Program-made: the position numbers and the translations under genes | Notes under the pieces: generated by a model | The model's database searches: none | What the model was told of the DNA's origin: nothing | Seen by the model: the letters and a program-made list of their open reading frames with translations, nothing else | Part shown: positions 41,487 to 53,933 of the stretch, in pieces | How the letters are laid out: each line of letters opens with the position of its first letter | Position numbering within the stretch: the first letter of the stretch is position 1 | DNA from: Gnetum montanum | Taxonomy: Eukaryota; Streptophyta; Gnetopsida; Gnetales; Gnetaceae | Direction: 5' to 3' | Length of the DNA stretch: 64,000 nt | Assembly (NCBI GenBank): GCA_015680685.1 | Contig: MNCI01018018.1 | Span: forward strand, 105,961 to 169,960

Positions 41487-42185
41487 GGCAATAAACTTTA
41501 AAAATAAAGAAGCTATTTTAGTCATCTCACAATATTAAAGACTTTCTAGATTTCCTAAACTCAAATAGGCAATTTCTATAAGACATTACTATTAAATTTC
41601 TCAAGATGTTTTTCTACAACATAAGCTCTTATATGGCAAATCTTAATAGAAGTATAATATTGTGCAAAAACAAAGCTATAAAGGTAACCTAGAAGAATCT
41701 TGATATTAAATGCCAAGCACGATACTATCTAAACCATTAGCTAAGTAACTAAAATAAAATGGAAAGAAATAAACTCACAAGATTAAAACAAAGTAGCTGA
41801 ATTAATGTCTTTAGCAAGCCATGCTCTACAACAATTCTTTAATATTCTTCAAAGTTTCTTTTCCTCCAAATTTCCAAATTCATTCTACTTTAAGCCTTTT
41901 TATAGTGGCTTTTAGTAGTTACAACCATCATAAAATATCAAGGTTAAAATATCAAGGTCCACCACAAATAGCTAGGGAATTAATTTATAACATCCATAGG
42001 AAGTTATCAAAAAATTTTGCCATAGTTTAATAAGTGTTATGTCAAATGTAAATATCTCGAACATTTAATTGTGCTTTTATATAACCTTCATGGAAAAAAG
42101 AGATCTATACATCTCCTTTTTCCAAATTGTAACCTTCCTATGTGCACATGTTTTACCTTTCACTTTAAATAAAAAAAAACTTATA

Positions 42186-42356
42186 TTATAACTTCACATT
42201 CATCATAATAATATCCATAGTTTTATTATGTTCCACTTTAAATTTTAACGCCAAGGATGAAATGCGATCTTCTTTGGTCCGCGGTATGGGCACGAGGGTT
42301 TGTAGCTTGCTGCTTCCACTTGAGATGCCGATGATGTAGCAACTCCTAGTGTCCAT
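42186..42356 (-). other. Small open frame in GC-richer core of right copy
   Basis: An ATG at 42354-42356 opens 56 codons, MDTRSCYIIGISSGSSKLQT and onward to a TAA at 42186. The frame is also open upstream to beyond 42440, where it reads INGRYFTSGELWARR. The left copy has the same upstream frame but loses this part through an indel of about 44 bp. No family recognised. Confidence 0.25.
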
Positions 42357-43716
42357 GCTGTTGCCGCCTCCAACGTCTTCTGGTTCGTGCCTGTGTAGAT
42401 GTCCACCATTTGTCCTCCTTGCCCAGAGCTCGCCGCTTGTAAAATACCTACCGTTAATGCCGCAACTGTTGGAATTTAAGGTTATGAAGATGATGGTGGG
42501 ATTCGGCTTCAGTGGCTGAGATCCAGATGGTGCATTTCAGGAGCAAAGGTAGGTTCTTGCTGCCAAATGCCTCCATGCCTGCACCATTTCGACATGTAGA
42601 AGGACACCACTGCAACGCCTTGACAGCCCATCATCACTACACGAAACCTCCACGGAAATCCCGCCATCCAACAGTGCCCGGAATCCTTTGTTGATCCCCC
42701 ATGGTTTTTTTTTGGTATTACTGGAGTGAGAAACCCTTTTGCACCTTTCCCTTTTCTCTTTCTGTGATGGAATGTGATCGGCTTGTTCAACTTATATCAG
42801 GGCATTCTCGTAAAGATAGCTGCCCCTAGTCCACGCCAACACAGTGATACAGGGATTCCTTGGAGATCGATTTGCAGAACCAGTAGAGCAAAGAAAGTTC
42901 GTAGGCCAATGGTAAAAACTGGATTCATGGAGACGCCACAACATTCGCAAAGCTTTTTCAGAGGTTATGCCAATTTGGTTTTACTGGGAGAGGGAAAAAA
43001 CAACTGTATATTCATGCTGAAAAATCAAGTGTAGAGCTGAAATGTTTTTACTTCCCTTGAAAGTTCACTTTTGAACATGTATGCAAATTGTAGCTTAATC
43101 GAAATGGTGACAGCCGGCCGCGCGTTCGATCGGCGGGGATGAACATCCAAACTGGCTGGATCCAAGGATGCTCTGTTCATTTTCAGGATGATTCATGCCA
43201 AAACCGTGAGCCATGGAATGCAATTATCTTGGGATTATCTTAGGATCAAAGGCTTTGGAAATCTTGCAGATATGCAGGAAAACGGAGTGAACCAAATGAT
43301 TGCACTTTCAGCCGTGTAATGCTAAACTTGTAAAACAGGGCATATCTATTTTGAATGATAATATGCCATTGATTATCTTAAGAACAAGGACTTTATTATT
43401 ATTATTACTTTCCTTGAAACATTCTAGATTAATACAAGAAATTCTTAAAATTTAATTAAATCAAGGTCCGTACCAAAACAAATGCACCTAAGTGCAAACA
43501 CCGAAGTGCAAATATTAGTCTCAAGTAAACAGAGGATGGGATTCTCCTTGATGCAAAAAGTTACCATCCTCCTTATCTGTTGTATGTTTAATTCCACAAC
43601 TTCTTCCTTATTCTTTAGTTTGAGGCCTTTTCATTGCTCTTCCCTCATCATTATNAAGCATTATTTCATAGAATTTGTTTCATTAAATGGTATAAATGTG
43701 ACAATAGTTAGACAGG

Positions 43717-45832
43717 TGATGTTATTGGTAGGGATGTTGGATTAGAGTACAAGAGCACCTATTCAATATGTATTTATGTTTTATGTGTGATTTCGGTATT
43801 TATGCATTTGCACTATAGTGTTATGTTATGTGATGTTTGGGTGTGATTTTGGCATGTGAAGGTGTAGACCATTTGATAAGGATTTTGTAGCAAGGGTATT
43901 AGTTGGGAAGAGATAAATGAAAATAAACTTACAAAAAAATTTAGCTAAAACAAGAGATGTAAAATGAAAAAGTAACATTTGTTTATACCCATGAAGTGAA
44001 GCACATGAGCAAAGAAAAAAGGAACTTACATTATTTCTTTTAACAAAAGTAATACAAAAAGGACCCATCGACTTTACCACCACATACCCATAAAAATGGA
44101 GTCAATTTCATTTCTTTTTTGTTTGAAAAACAAAAACAAAAACCAAGTTTCAATTTCTTCACTTGCATTTTCCTTCGTTTCCTTCGAATTTTGAGCTTTG
44201 TGGACAGTTTTTGCTTACTCTAAACCTAGATTGGAAATTTTTGCAGTTGTATTTACATGGGTGTGGAACTTGTTTGAAGCAAAATGAAGTTTTGCTGGCT
44301 TTTTAAGGATTTTTTTGCTTGTTTTGGACTTTCTATTGCAATAACTTTACTTGGTGGGTTGTCTTTACCTTTTCTCTGAATTTTTATGTCGGATTAGTGT
44401 ATATGATCATGCAATGTGGGCATGTGGGGTAGATAGTTAAAAAATTGAGCTTGGACGTGTTATTTTGCATATTTTTTGAAATTGTACATTTTTGGTTATG
44501 AATTGTTTATTCGTATATATGCAATGTATGGTATGATGTGAACTTGGGGAACAAGATATGTGATGTTGATGAGATCAGTTGGGTTAGAATATTATATTTT
44601 AGGAGCCTATTGTCGTGCAGGAGTTTCTAGGAGTTTCAGTTATCATTGATTGTAATTAAATATTATTACTTATTATTTTATTAATCAAACTTTAACCATG
44701 CATAACTTTGCTTTGAAGAGTCTGATTTAGGTGAAATTAGTGTTGTTAGGATTTTTTTGGAAAGTACTTTCTAATTGTGGAATTGGTTTTATCTTTGGGC
44801 ATATATCATTTTGAAGGTTAGTGTAGTGGTCATTTTGTGGTATTACATGCAGTTCAAGAAATATGGTTGTGGTGCAAAATTTTGTTTTGTCGAATCATGG
44901 TACTATTTTCATGGAATGAATGTGACTATTAGGTGTGGATATATGTGGTTATGTTATGTTGGTTTTGGATGTGTTGTGCTTGTCACATGTGTTGGCTTAA
45001 GCTAGCTAGGCTTTGTACATGTCTTCGCGACGATGCTTGTGAAAATTGTTGGCGCATGATGCTAGCATGAGGGTGTGAACCGGTTGGTGATGAGGCACCT
45101 GGAGGTAGTATGGATTGACCCTTACTATGATGCATCAATGAGGCTCCTATCTCAAGCCTCATCTTGAGAGTGGAAGAGCATAAGTGTGTTCATCCCTATG
45201 GCTAGTATGTGGCATAGGTGTGTTTGTCCCTATAGCCAATCCTCCAGAAGGCTAGTGATTGTGGGTCACAAGTTAACGGACCCTAACACTAGTTGGAAAA
45301 TAAAAGAATAATAAAAGACCTGTAGGCAATGATTGTTTATGAGTACTCATGGCAATGTTTCACATACTACACTGAGTGTGGATATGCTAGCAACCACATG
45401 GGTTGTGTGTATGATAGTATTAGCTATGTATATAATAGTCTCAATTTGTAAGTCATAGCACTTCTATATATCTATATGTACTGTTTGGATTATGGTTGTA
45501 TGGGACATATGTTGTTTCACGATATGGAGTAGGTATGATGTCATGGGCATGATAGTGGAAATGCATGTGATGTGGTGTAACGAATATATGATTTTATCTA
45601 TAGTTGTATGATAATCATCTATTCTCTATGATAATGATTCTGCTTGTGATATGTGTGATATGGTAGGTGTTTGTTGTTTTAAGACTAACAGTTATTGTAG
45701 GTTGTTTTATGCCCCACTCCTCTCCTCCCATGTATTACTTGTTGAGCATCTAGCAAGGGAAGTATAAAGGTTTTCCACTTAGTTTTATACTGACTTTATT
45801 TAATTATAGGTGGAAGTTGCAGGAGCATAGAC

Positions 45833-45838
<6 letters not shown>
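43717..45838. other. Unassigned, possibly an LTR of another element
   Basis: No gene. T/G-rich on the plus strand, with a tandem pair of GTGTGTTCATCCCTATGGC-like lines at 45186 and 45221 and a TGTTGAGCATCTAGCAAGG line at 45740, which recall LTRs of plant chromoviruses. No LTR edges or second copy found. Confidence 0.3.
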
Positions 45839-45877
<39 letters not shown>

Positions 45878-45878
45878 N

Positions 45879-45908
<30 letters not shown>
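45839..45908 (+). repeat. (AG)n microsatellite
   Basis: About 35 AG units, uninterrupted except for an n at 45878. It is followed by GAGGAGGGGAGAATC, a purine tract. Confidence 0.95.
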
Positions 45909-45913
<5 letters not shown>

Positions 45914-46600
45914 GAGGGGAGAATCTTCAAGGATTGGTTAATGTATTTGTATGAAACTCTCTATACTCTTCTATATATATGCTGATGTTTATGTACTTTT
46001 GTATCATATGAGAGTAGTGTAGATTGTTGGATTATGTAGGGTTGTATAAATTGAGCTTGAGAATGGAGTAAAGATGAATTATTCATAATTAATTTTCATT
46101 CTCCTTTCTTTATCATTTCTAGTAGTAGAGCATAGAAAAGAATGTGAATGTTGTAATATGCGTTGGATGTGTTATTTCTAAAAAGATAAATAGTTCATCA
46201 TTAGCTTTGTCTTAAAAAAGATAAGTACTTTATACTCTCATTCCTAGCAATAGGATGAACATTTTTTCAATCTAGCAATAGGTAATGACTAAGTGGGGGT
46301 TTAAGAATGAGTTCTTGAATGATTAAAACTTAGAAATAAGTTTTATTTTCTTTCTCTTCATTACTCATACATAGTTTAGTTTGATTTGTTGCTGCTTATT
46401 AACTCAATACATCTAAGCTCAGAGAGGGTAGATCAAAAGAGTAATTTGGCCATTCATATATCTTTGAACATCTTCTTTTGTTATTTTATTTTATTTTATA
46501 ATGAATGGGACATATTAGGTAGTACAATGCCCTTACTACTTCGATGTTAATTAAGAATTACACTTATTAAGTTGTCTTAATTCTGCTCTATCACATGCAT
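45909..46600. other. Unassigned DNA before P4
   Basis: No long frames and no LTR edge of the main family. P4 therefore lacks a recognisable 5' LTR and primer site here. Confidence 0.4.
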
Positions 46601-46619
46601 ATAGAAGAAGACATCTTGA

Positions 46620-48220
46620 TAAAGAAGATGATAATTATGAAAGAAAAAGAAAAAGGATCAGGTCTAAAGAGAGAGAGAGCATCATGAGCATCAAAGCGAT
46701 CATCACTAGAGTAGAGCTCACAAACCTAAAGATCATGAAGAACTCCTACTAGCCATATAAAATATGATCAACATTACGGAAGTTGTGTACATTCCTACTA
46801 GGCATGTAAGGGATAGTCGCATCAAGTGACTATACATGAACAACATTTTAAAATTTGAAGGTGAATATCATGTAGATTCATAACACCATCTCCAAGCCTT
46901 CCATGATGCTTGTGCCCTACAAAACATTGAAAATGATTGGCAAAATTTAAAGTTATTTACTCAAACACTCATGAAGAAAGTAAAAAGTTGGCATAGATAC
47001 TTAGATCTAAAATCAACTCGAAGATGGAATACCATGCTAGAGTTGTTCAATGACAAGTATCAAACTTGCTCTAGAGTGTCTATTCTAAGAAAATAGATCC
47101 AAAAATGGAAACAAAGGACACATGAATCCCTTGATGTGACAATGGGCAGGTCCTACTCTCTATTGCATAAGTGCCTAGGCCATAGATTTTCTCAAAGGGA
47201 AAAACTTTGACACATCATCAATGGGCTAAGGAACAAGAAAAGTGAGATCCTTGGGATATATGTCCAAAAAAGATTATTTGAATTGACAACTCATTGTATT
47301 CAAATACTTATATACCAAGTGGTGAAAGAGGAAGAAGTGTTAAGGAAAAGAGGATTGGTAGAAGAATACAATAGAGATCTAGCAATAAGGAAGATGGATG
47401 TAAGAATGGACGAGTCACAAGGAGAAGAAATCTTGGAAGACATGATTAAGTTAAAGACTCTACCAATCTAGAAATTAATTAATGACATTATGATAAAGGT
47501 ATAGAAAATGTAGAATTCTGTGGACAAAAAGTTTGTTATAGCACTAAAGATAGTAGAGGAAAAGACTAAACAAGCCTTAAATAGAAGCAAAGACAAGAAC
47601 AAAAGAAGAGACAATGGATATGAAAATTACAAGCACAAAGGGAAAGTTGTTGTAGGAGAGGAACTAATGAACTCCAATTCAGAAGAGGACAAAGGATGTA
47701 AAGTGTGCTAATATGAACATCCTAAGGGATGTTACCCTATCCTAGTCCACTTGTAAGAGTTCAAGGCATATGTATTTAATCTAAAATTCATCAAGAAATA
47801 AATGTCCAAATGATTATCTTATTCACAAGGTAATTTTTAATAGCCCTACCAGCAATCATATTATCCAATTGAGGCTTAACCTCAACCAAAAAAGTAATAC
47901 CAGTAGTAGTGGCAACAACCACAAGCATGGGGAATGCCACCACTATGACAACAGTATCCATACAAGTAGCCTAATCCCTGTGGATACTATATTCAATATT
48001 TGTTCTTTTTGGGGAACACTTCTGTTCATACTTCCTCACCCTACTATCCACCAAAATACCATAGACCTACTACTTTACACATGGATCAAAGTTCTTATAC
48101 ATTCCAACTAGTAGCTAGTCCCTCATTCAAAGCTCCCAACACTTTACCACTGATATCACCGCTAGTCATGTAAGTGAAAATGCCAACACAACCATAATAA
48201 AAGAGCACTACCTAGGCAAT
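46620..48220 (+). pseudogene. Gag remnant (P4)
   Basis: The capsid part reads INITEVVYIPTRHVRDSRIK (46762-46820), HHLQAFHDACALQNIENDWQ (about 46885) and TMLELFNDKYQTCSRV (about 47030). Then follow a charged region with QVVKEEEVLRKRGLVEEYN (about 47315), the Cys/His segment CKVC, stop, YEHPKGCY (47698-47738) and a Gln/Pro/Tyr-rich tail with YPYKxPNPCGYYIQY (about 47955). TAG and TAA stops sit at glutamine positions. Confidence 0.85.
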
Positions 48221-48289
48221 CACTACACAAGAGGATGTGATAATAGGTGAACCAAAAGCTAGGAAACATTCCTTCTTTATGGTAAGTTT

Positions 48290-48800
48290 AGAAAAGATTC
48301 AAAGGATGGAGACTTCATTTAACTTTGTCCCATTGGTAGAGAAGAACTTAACAACCTTCATGCCTATAAAAATGATAACCCATTAGATCAAAATTAGAGC
48401 ACTTCCCAAGAAAAGAAAAAATCCTAGAAGCTCCTTAGTATATATCTAGATTTTAGGACATAAATCATGCAAGGCTCTATTATATTTTGGATAAGGAGTA
48501 AACATTATTTCATAGGATATGTATATGATCTGGAATCTTTCCCTAGTGAAGAAGAGTGACATTCAATTAGATCTTGTAGATTAGTCAATTGTCATTCCAC
48601 TTGGACAAGTGGAGAACATAATCACCACCATTAGTGGCTAGTGATACCCTATTGATTTCTTAGTCATACATGTGAGAAAGAACAAAGGGAAATCCCATAA
48701 TAATGGGAAGAGCATGGCTTAGTACTATGAATGCTAAGCTTAGAATCAGAGACTTGTCCTTGGAAATTTTCAAGGATGAAGCTGGAATTATTTAGAGATG
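48290..48800 (+). pseudogene. Protease remnant (P4)
   Basis: The active-site region reads CKALLYFG, stop, GVNIIS (48470-48510), so DSG is lost. Then MIWNLSLVKKSDIQLDLVD, IPLGQVENIITTISG and YPIDFLVIHVRKNKGKS follow. A frame change at about 48690 leads to IMGRAWLSTMNAKLRIRDL in another frame. Confidence 0.8.
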
Positions 48801-49079
48801 TAGAGTTTCATGCATTGCATATAATGATAATAGGTGCAATTATGTGTAGAAGATTTGGACCACAAAAAATGATACTATTACAACATTCAATAGATGTGTA
48901 GAAGACATGTGTATACAATAGTGTCTATATGGAGCAACCACTAGGCAAGAAGGTACCTAGTGGCTCATTACTAAAAAAGAATCAGAATCTAACATATGCA
49001 TGGAATCCTTGGACAAAATTATGAGTGCCTATGTTGAAGAAATAGATAAGTTAGAGCAATTAAGAGGAAAATCTCATTA

Positions 49080-50225
49080 CATGAAATCATAACAGGAGAA
49101 AGGCATTGAATGGGGATATTTAGAGATACTCGAAAAGTACAAACCAAAACCTCTAGAACTAAAGGCCCTATTGGATGCACTAGAATATGCTTTAATAAAC
49201 AATAAAAAATAAGTAATCATAAATGTTAATATTAATAAAGAACAAAAGATAAAATTATTGGAAATGGTAAATAAATGGCCAACTACATTCTCATGGTCTA
49301 TGATGAAATCGTTAGCATTGATCCATGCATTTATCAATACCAAATCTATATAAATCCAATCATCAAATCACATCACCAACCTCAAAAGAGATTGAACCCA
49401 AAACTTAGTGAAGTTATCAAATAAGAGTTGGAAAAACTATTGAAAGCTAGGTTCATCTATCCCATAGTAGATAGTGAATGGATTAGCTTATTAGTCATTG
49501 CCTCAAAGAAAGGTGACAACTGGAGGGTTTGCATTGACTTTCGATTATTGAACATGACGACATTCAAGGATCATTTTCCTTTATCATTTTTTGACTAGGT
49601 CCTAGATACCATTATAGGACACTAGTACTATAGTTTCTTAGATGGATATAGTGGGTACAACCAAATCCAAATTACACTAGAAGATTCAGAGGAGGCCATG
49701 TTCACTAGTCCATGGGGAATGTTTGCATACAAGCATGTGTCCTTTGGCTTGCGTAATGCTCCTACTACTTTCTAGTGACTTGTGGTAAGTATCTTCCAGA
49801 AGTATATTAGTAATGGATTTAAAGTATTTATGGATGATTTTTCCACATATGGACTAGACTTCAAATAAGCCTTGGACTGTTTAGAGCAAGTTTTGAAAAG
49901 TTGTGTTGAAATTAATGTAAAGCCCAATTGGCAAAAAATCCGCTTAATGGTTTAAGATGGCATAGTTCTGGGACATAAATTATTTCATAATGGAATAGAG
50001 TAGATCAAAAAATGATCAAAGTCATTCAAAACATTACTTAGAGGCCACAAATAGTAAAATATGTTAGATCATTTCTTGGCCATATAAGATATTATAGGAC
50101 ATTTATTGAAAAATTTTGAAAGATTACAAAATCACTCATTGAAATAACAAAGAGTGATGCTTCATTTCAATGGATAGAATAATGTGAGAAAGTATTGAAG
50201 ATTATAAAATAAAAATTGATCAAGA
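49080..50225 (+). pseudogene. PR-RT linker and reverse transcriptase remnant with intact FMDD (P4)
   Basis: Blocks: LEILEKYKPKPLELKALLDA (linker), NPKLSEVIK, stop, ELEKLLKARFIYPIVDSEW (49398-49470), NWRVCIDFRLLNMTTFKDHF (about 49520), FLDGYSGYNQIQITLEDSEE (49640-49695) and FAYKHVSFGLRNAPTTF (about 49725). The catalytic box reads FMDDFSTYG at 49827-49853. This is the only one of the six RT copies with both aspartates. Stops of TAG type and a frame change near 49990 still make it inactive. Confidence 0.9.
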
Positions 50226-50645
50226 CACCAATCCTTTGAGCTCTATATTGGTCCAAGCCTTTTCACATTATGACAAATGCTTCAAACTATGCATTAGGAG
50301 TAGCGTTAACTTAACTTGATAACCAGAAATGACCTTATTATATACATTACATCAATAAAAGTATCTCTTGGGCACACCTTAATTATACTATCATAGACAA
50401 GATGCTTATGGTGATGGTGGTGTATGTGCTTGAAAAATTTAGACACTATGTGCTTGGGTATTCCATTTATGTCCATATTGATCATAGTGTTTTAAGGTTT
50501 TAATGAATAAACAAGTGATAAGTCTAAGAGTGATAAGATGGCTCATCATTCTACAAGAATTTAGTATTACAATGATCAATAGAAAATGAATTGAAAATGT
50601 TGTAGCTAACCACATGTCAAGGTTAAGATGGGAACCTCAAGAAAA
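50226..50645 (+). pseudogene. RNase H remnant (P4)
   Basis: FHIMTNASNYALGVALT (about 50262; DAS reads NAS), VYVLEKFRHYVLGYSIYVHI (about 50425) and DHSVLRF (about 50481) match the domain. The TDH motif reads IDH. It ends with an ENVVANHMSRL-type line (about 50595). Confidence 0.75.
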
Positions 50646-50689
50646 TAAAGAACCATTGTTAGATTAATTTCTTGATGAAAAACTATTCA

Positions 50690-51040
50690 AAAAAGTAGCC
50701 ATGGTTAAAGACTTAATAGTGAAGTCATATATTACTGATTACATGACATATCTTACTATACAAGAACTTCTTGTTGAATGGGATAAGAAGCATAAATAAG
50801 CGTTCCTCCATAAGGTACAATGGTATATGGAAATAAATGGAAGACTTTACAAGATATGTGCTAAGGAGTTGATAAGATGGTCTATTCTAGAAGCAAATTA
50901 ACAAAAAGTCCTACAAGATGCACATGAAGGACCATGTTGTGATCATTATGTAGGACAAAGGACAACACTGAAAGTGGAACCTTTTGACTATATCCAAAAA
51001 TTTTGTAGCAAATGGATAGTAAATAGTTTTGTGATCACTC
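50690..51040 (+). pseudogene. Integrase N-terminal fragment (P4)
   Basis: Reads LHKVQWYMEINGRLYKICAK (about 50810), HEGPCCDHYVGQRTTLKV (about 50925) and EPFDYIQKF (about 50975), in which the zinc-finger His region jumps directly to the line preceding the core. The Cys pair, all three catalytic residues and the C-terminal domain are missing through deletion. Confidence 0.75.
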
Positions 51041-51045
51041 TTAAC

Positions 51046-52800
51046 GATAGTCATGGGGGTGTCAAGTTTGACACTTAAGCATTCCTTATTTTAATATTCT
51101 TATATTTTTACATTTTTAACCTTTTTTTTACTAAATTTTCACATTCTTTAATATCTTTTCCATTCTTTTATATTTTTTCCATTTCTTAATAATTTTTTAT
51201 TCTTTAATATCTTTCAAATTATTTTTACATTTTCTATTTTTCGTTACCAATTTTTTTTATGAATTTTACTATCTTTCATGCACATATTTTTGTTGATTTT
51301 TTTCAATAAAGTATAAAGGAATAAAACAAGATGTAGTCAAAATAATGAGAATTTTACCCTATGTTATTAAATCATTAAAAGACTAATTATATATGTAGTG
51401 AGACCACATCATCTATCCACTCATTTCCAATAATAAGAGGTTCTTACCATGGATATAATGACATTCTTTTCACAATAAAACTAAAATAAACTTGTAACTA
51501 TTATGCCTTGATAGAAAAGAGAAGAACCAAGTGGGAATGAAAGGGGTTTGACATCAAGGGTACTTGTGAATTCTCTAAGACTACTATTGTAAGTCTTATC
51601 CTACTATTAAGTCATATTATTTACTTGAGTTCTAACAAAAAATAAAAGTATGTTATAAAAATAAGTGCTACCTTATCATGTCACTAGAAACACATGTTAC
51701 ACATGCCTAAAGGTAGTCCTCTGGTAAGAATAACATAGTAATAACAAAATAAATATATAGAATAAAAATTTTTAGGGGTTCCACTAGAAAGAAATGTTAC
51801 CGATGCCTAAAGGTAGGTGACTTTTTAGAAACTTCAGGATTTCTTGGACTTGTATTGGTTATGGAACTAGAAAGACATGTTGCCCATGCCTAAAGGCATT
51901 TCTTTGTCCAATGGCCAAGCCTCCTTAAAAAAAAACTTTGTTTTAATAAACTGCTTCCTTAAACACCATTGCTAAGTGTTAATACTCCTTGCGATTGTGG
52001 TAGTCTTGTAATGGTTATTTTTGGGATGATATAATGTGATGTCATTGGTAAATGGTATGGAATTGGTTTGGATCTTGGATGAAAGGGCTAATGATCATTT
52101 CAACCATGCATCACATAGAATTCATTATGTCTATGGTAAGACACCTCACATCCCACTTTCTATAATCCCTACTACTACCATCCCATCTCATTATAATATG
52201 ATAGTTTTGTATAATTTAGTGTTATTTTTATGATTGAGGCAAGATTAACATGTGTGTTTTTGGAAGACAGGTATGTTTTACATTCAACTCCTTAAGTGCC
52301 TATGAACACTTATAGGTATAATTATACAAGGGCATTAAGGGCTGAAGCCTGCTTTGGGGAGGATCCATTGATATAACTCTTATCCTTCATACCTATTGAC
52401 CAATTCCACATCATCTTCTATCTCTGAAATACTTATGCGGTTATTGTTACTTTCTTATATACTCATCTTGGATCATACATTCAGCAATTTTTACCAACCA
52501 TCTCCTACAAACTTAATCAACTTACCTTACCAAACTCCTTTTAAAACACATTTTCAATGATAAATTCTTACATTTTGAGCATCACCTATGACTAAGAACC
52601 CTTAAGACCATCTCTATACCTTCCAGACTATCCATTTCATTTAATTTTTCCATCAAAATTTGCTCAAAATATTGAAAAATTTTGTAATGATATTGCAGAT
52701 ACGATGTATGAGCCCATGCAATGTTGCATCTACGATGTCAATATCATAAAAACTATGTATATGCATAGGGAATTATAAATTTTATTGATTTCCTCATTCA
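51046..52800 (+). other. 3' non-coding region of P4
   Basis: Opens with AGTCATGGGGGTGTCAAG (51047), the tract-like sequence found after IN in elements 2 and 5. A motif ACTAGAAAGAAATGTTACCG with CATGCCTAAAGG occurs three times (51683, 51782, 51866) where P1 has one. The block CTGAAGCCTGCTTTGGGGAG is at 52341-52360. The T-rich stretch 51080-51290 and an A/T-rich remainder hold no gene. Confidence 0.6.
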
Positions 52801-53184
52801 ACGCCTAGGGGGTTCATGTTGTTTTTTTTTTACCTTTGAACTTCCAAGGGCCATATCTTCCTCACTGTAACTCCAATTTAAGCCATTTTCATTTCTTCTT
52901 ACTCATAGAGTGATCAACTTACTTGTGGGGGAGAGTATTGCACATAGTTGTGCAATTTGCATCAAATTTTCTTAATGTTTAGAAGAATAAAGAAAGGGTA
53001 AGAACAATAAAGAATAATCATATTATAAACTAATAAAGGCTAATAAACTTAACAATTCTTCCCAATTAACCATTGAAGCACATGTTAAATAAGAAATTAA
53101 TGATTGTGATAGGTCATAAAGTTTAAAAATTATTTGAAAACCTTAGGAAATTTTACAATTGAGGGTTTTTACAAATTTTTTCTA

Positions 53185-53933
53185 ACTCTACAATCTTAAT
53201 AAGAACAAAAACCTAATAGTAAGATTTGATTTTCACTAAAACCAAGAACTTGAGGAAGAGTTATGAACATTTACAGATTTTTATGAAAACCTTAAAATAA
53301 TTCTTTAGGATTGCAGATGTGTATTAAAAGACTCATAGTAGAAGGATCATCACAACAAAGGGGAAAGAGACCTAGAAGAAGGAAACAAGTTGGAGAATAG
53401 ATTCCATTCACAGAGTAAGAGGCTCAGTCCTATAACATTTAATAGCCAACATCTGCGATAGGATAATTCACGCATGAAAAAGTTGATGTACTATTTGATC
53501 AATAGCAAAGACAACACCTCACACTCTCAAATGAATGTCTCTAAGCTATTCAGGAAAAACTCTGCAATCTTAATAGGAACAAAAACTTAATATTAAAATT
53601 TGATTTTTGCTAAAACCAAGAACTTAAGGAAGAGTTATGAACATTTAGATATTTTTATGAAAACCTTAAAATAATTCTTTATGATTGTAGATGCATACTA
53701 AAAGACCCACAACAGGATTGTCACAGCAAAGGGGAAATAGACCTAGAAGAAAGGGACAATCTAGAGAATAGATTCCATTCACAGAGCAAGAGGCTTAGTC
53801 CTATAGCAATTAGCCAACATCTATGATAGGATAATTCACACAGGTAGAAGCTTATGTACAATCTGATCAAGATCAAGGACAACACCTCATATTATCAAAC
53901 GAATGTCTCTAAGCCATTTAAGAAAAGTCCATC
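53185..53933 (+). repeat. Tandem duplication, two units of 374 bp
   Basis: Unit one starts ACTCTACAATCTTAATAAG at 53185 and unit two ACTCTGCAATCTTAATAGG at 53559. Both contain AAGAACTT(G/A)AGGAAGAGTTATG, GATTCCATTCACAGAG and CCAACATCT in the same order. By eye they are roughly 85-90 percent alike. Both carry the same coding-like frame with TAG stops, so the duplication is older than much of the decay. Confidence 0.9.

Larger units (their letters stand above)
40685..43716 (+). repeat. Segmental duplication, right copy
   Basis: Collinear with 9866-12165 (see there). It is longer because it keeps sequence missing from the left copy, including a CpG-dense stretch at 43110-43140, and contains its own tandem duplication at 41388-41486. 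Unknown bases (n) are at 41432 and 43655. Confidence 0.85.
46620..52800 (+). mobile_element. P4: decayed gypsy element, IN mostly deleted
   Basis: Contains gag, PR, RT, RNH and the first part of IN, then 3' non-coding modules, all on the plus strand and homologous to elements 2, 3 and 5. The IN core is removed between about 50975 and 51040. Neither LTR could be found. The right limit is approximate, drawn where the shared 3' blocks end and a possible U3-like stretch (52690-52760) occurs. Confidence 0.75.

Noticed and set aside
44775-45005. A 76-codon plus-strand frame rich in Trp, Cys and Tyr
   Set aside because: Composition reflects T/G-rich LTR-like DNA. No homologue recognised and no supporting context.
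45839-45908. (AG)n tract as a polypurine tract of an LTR element
   Set aside because: It is a perfect microsatellite without a recognisable LTR start after it. The GAGGAGGGGAGAATC that follows is suggestive but unsupported by a second LTR.
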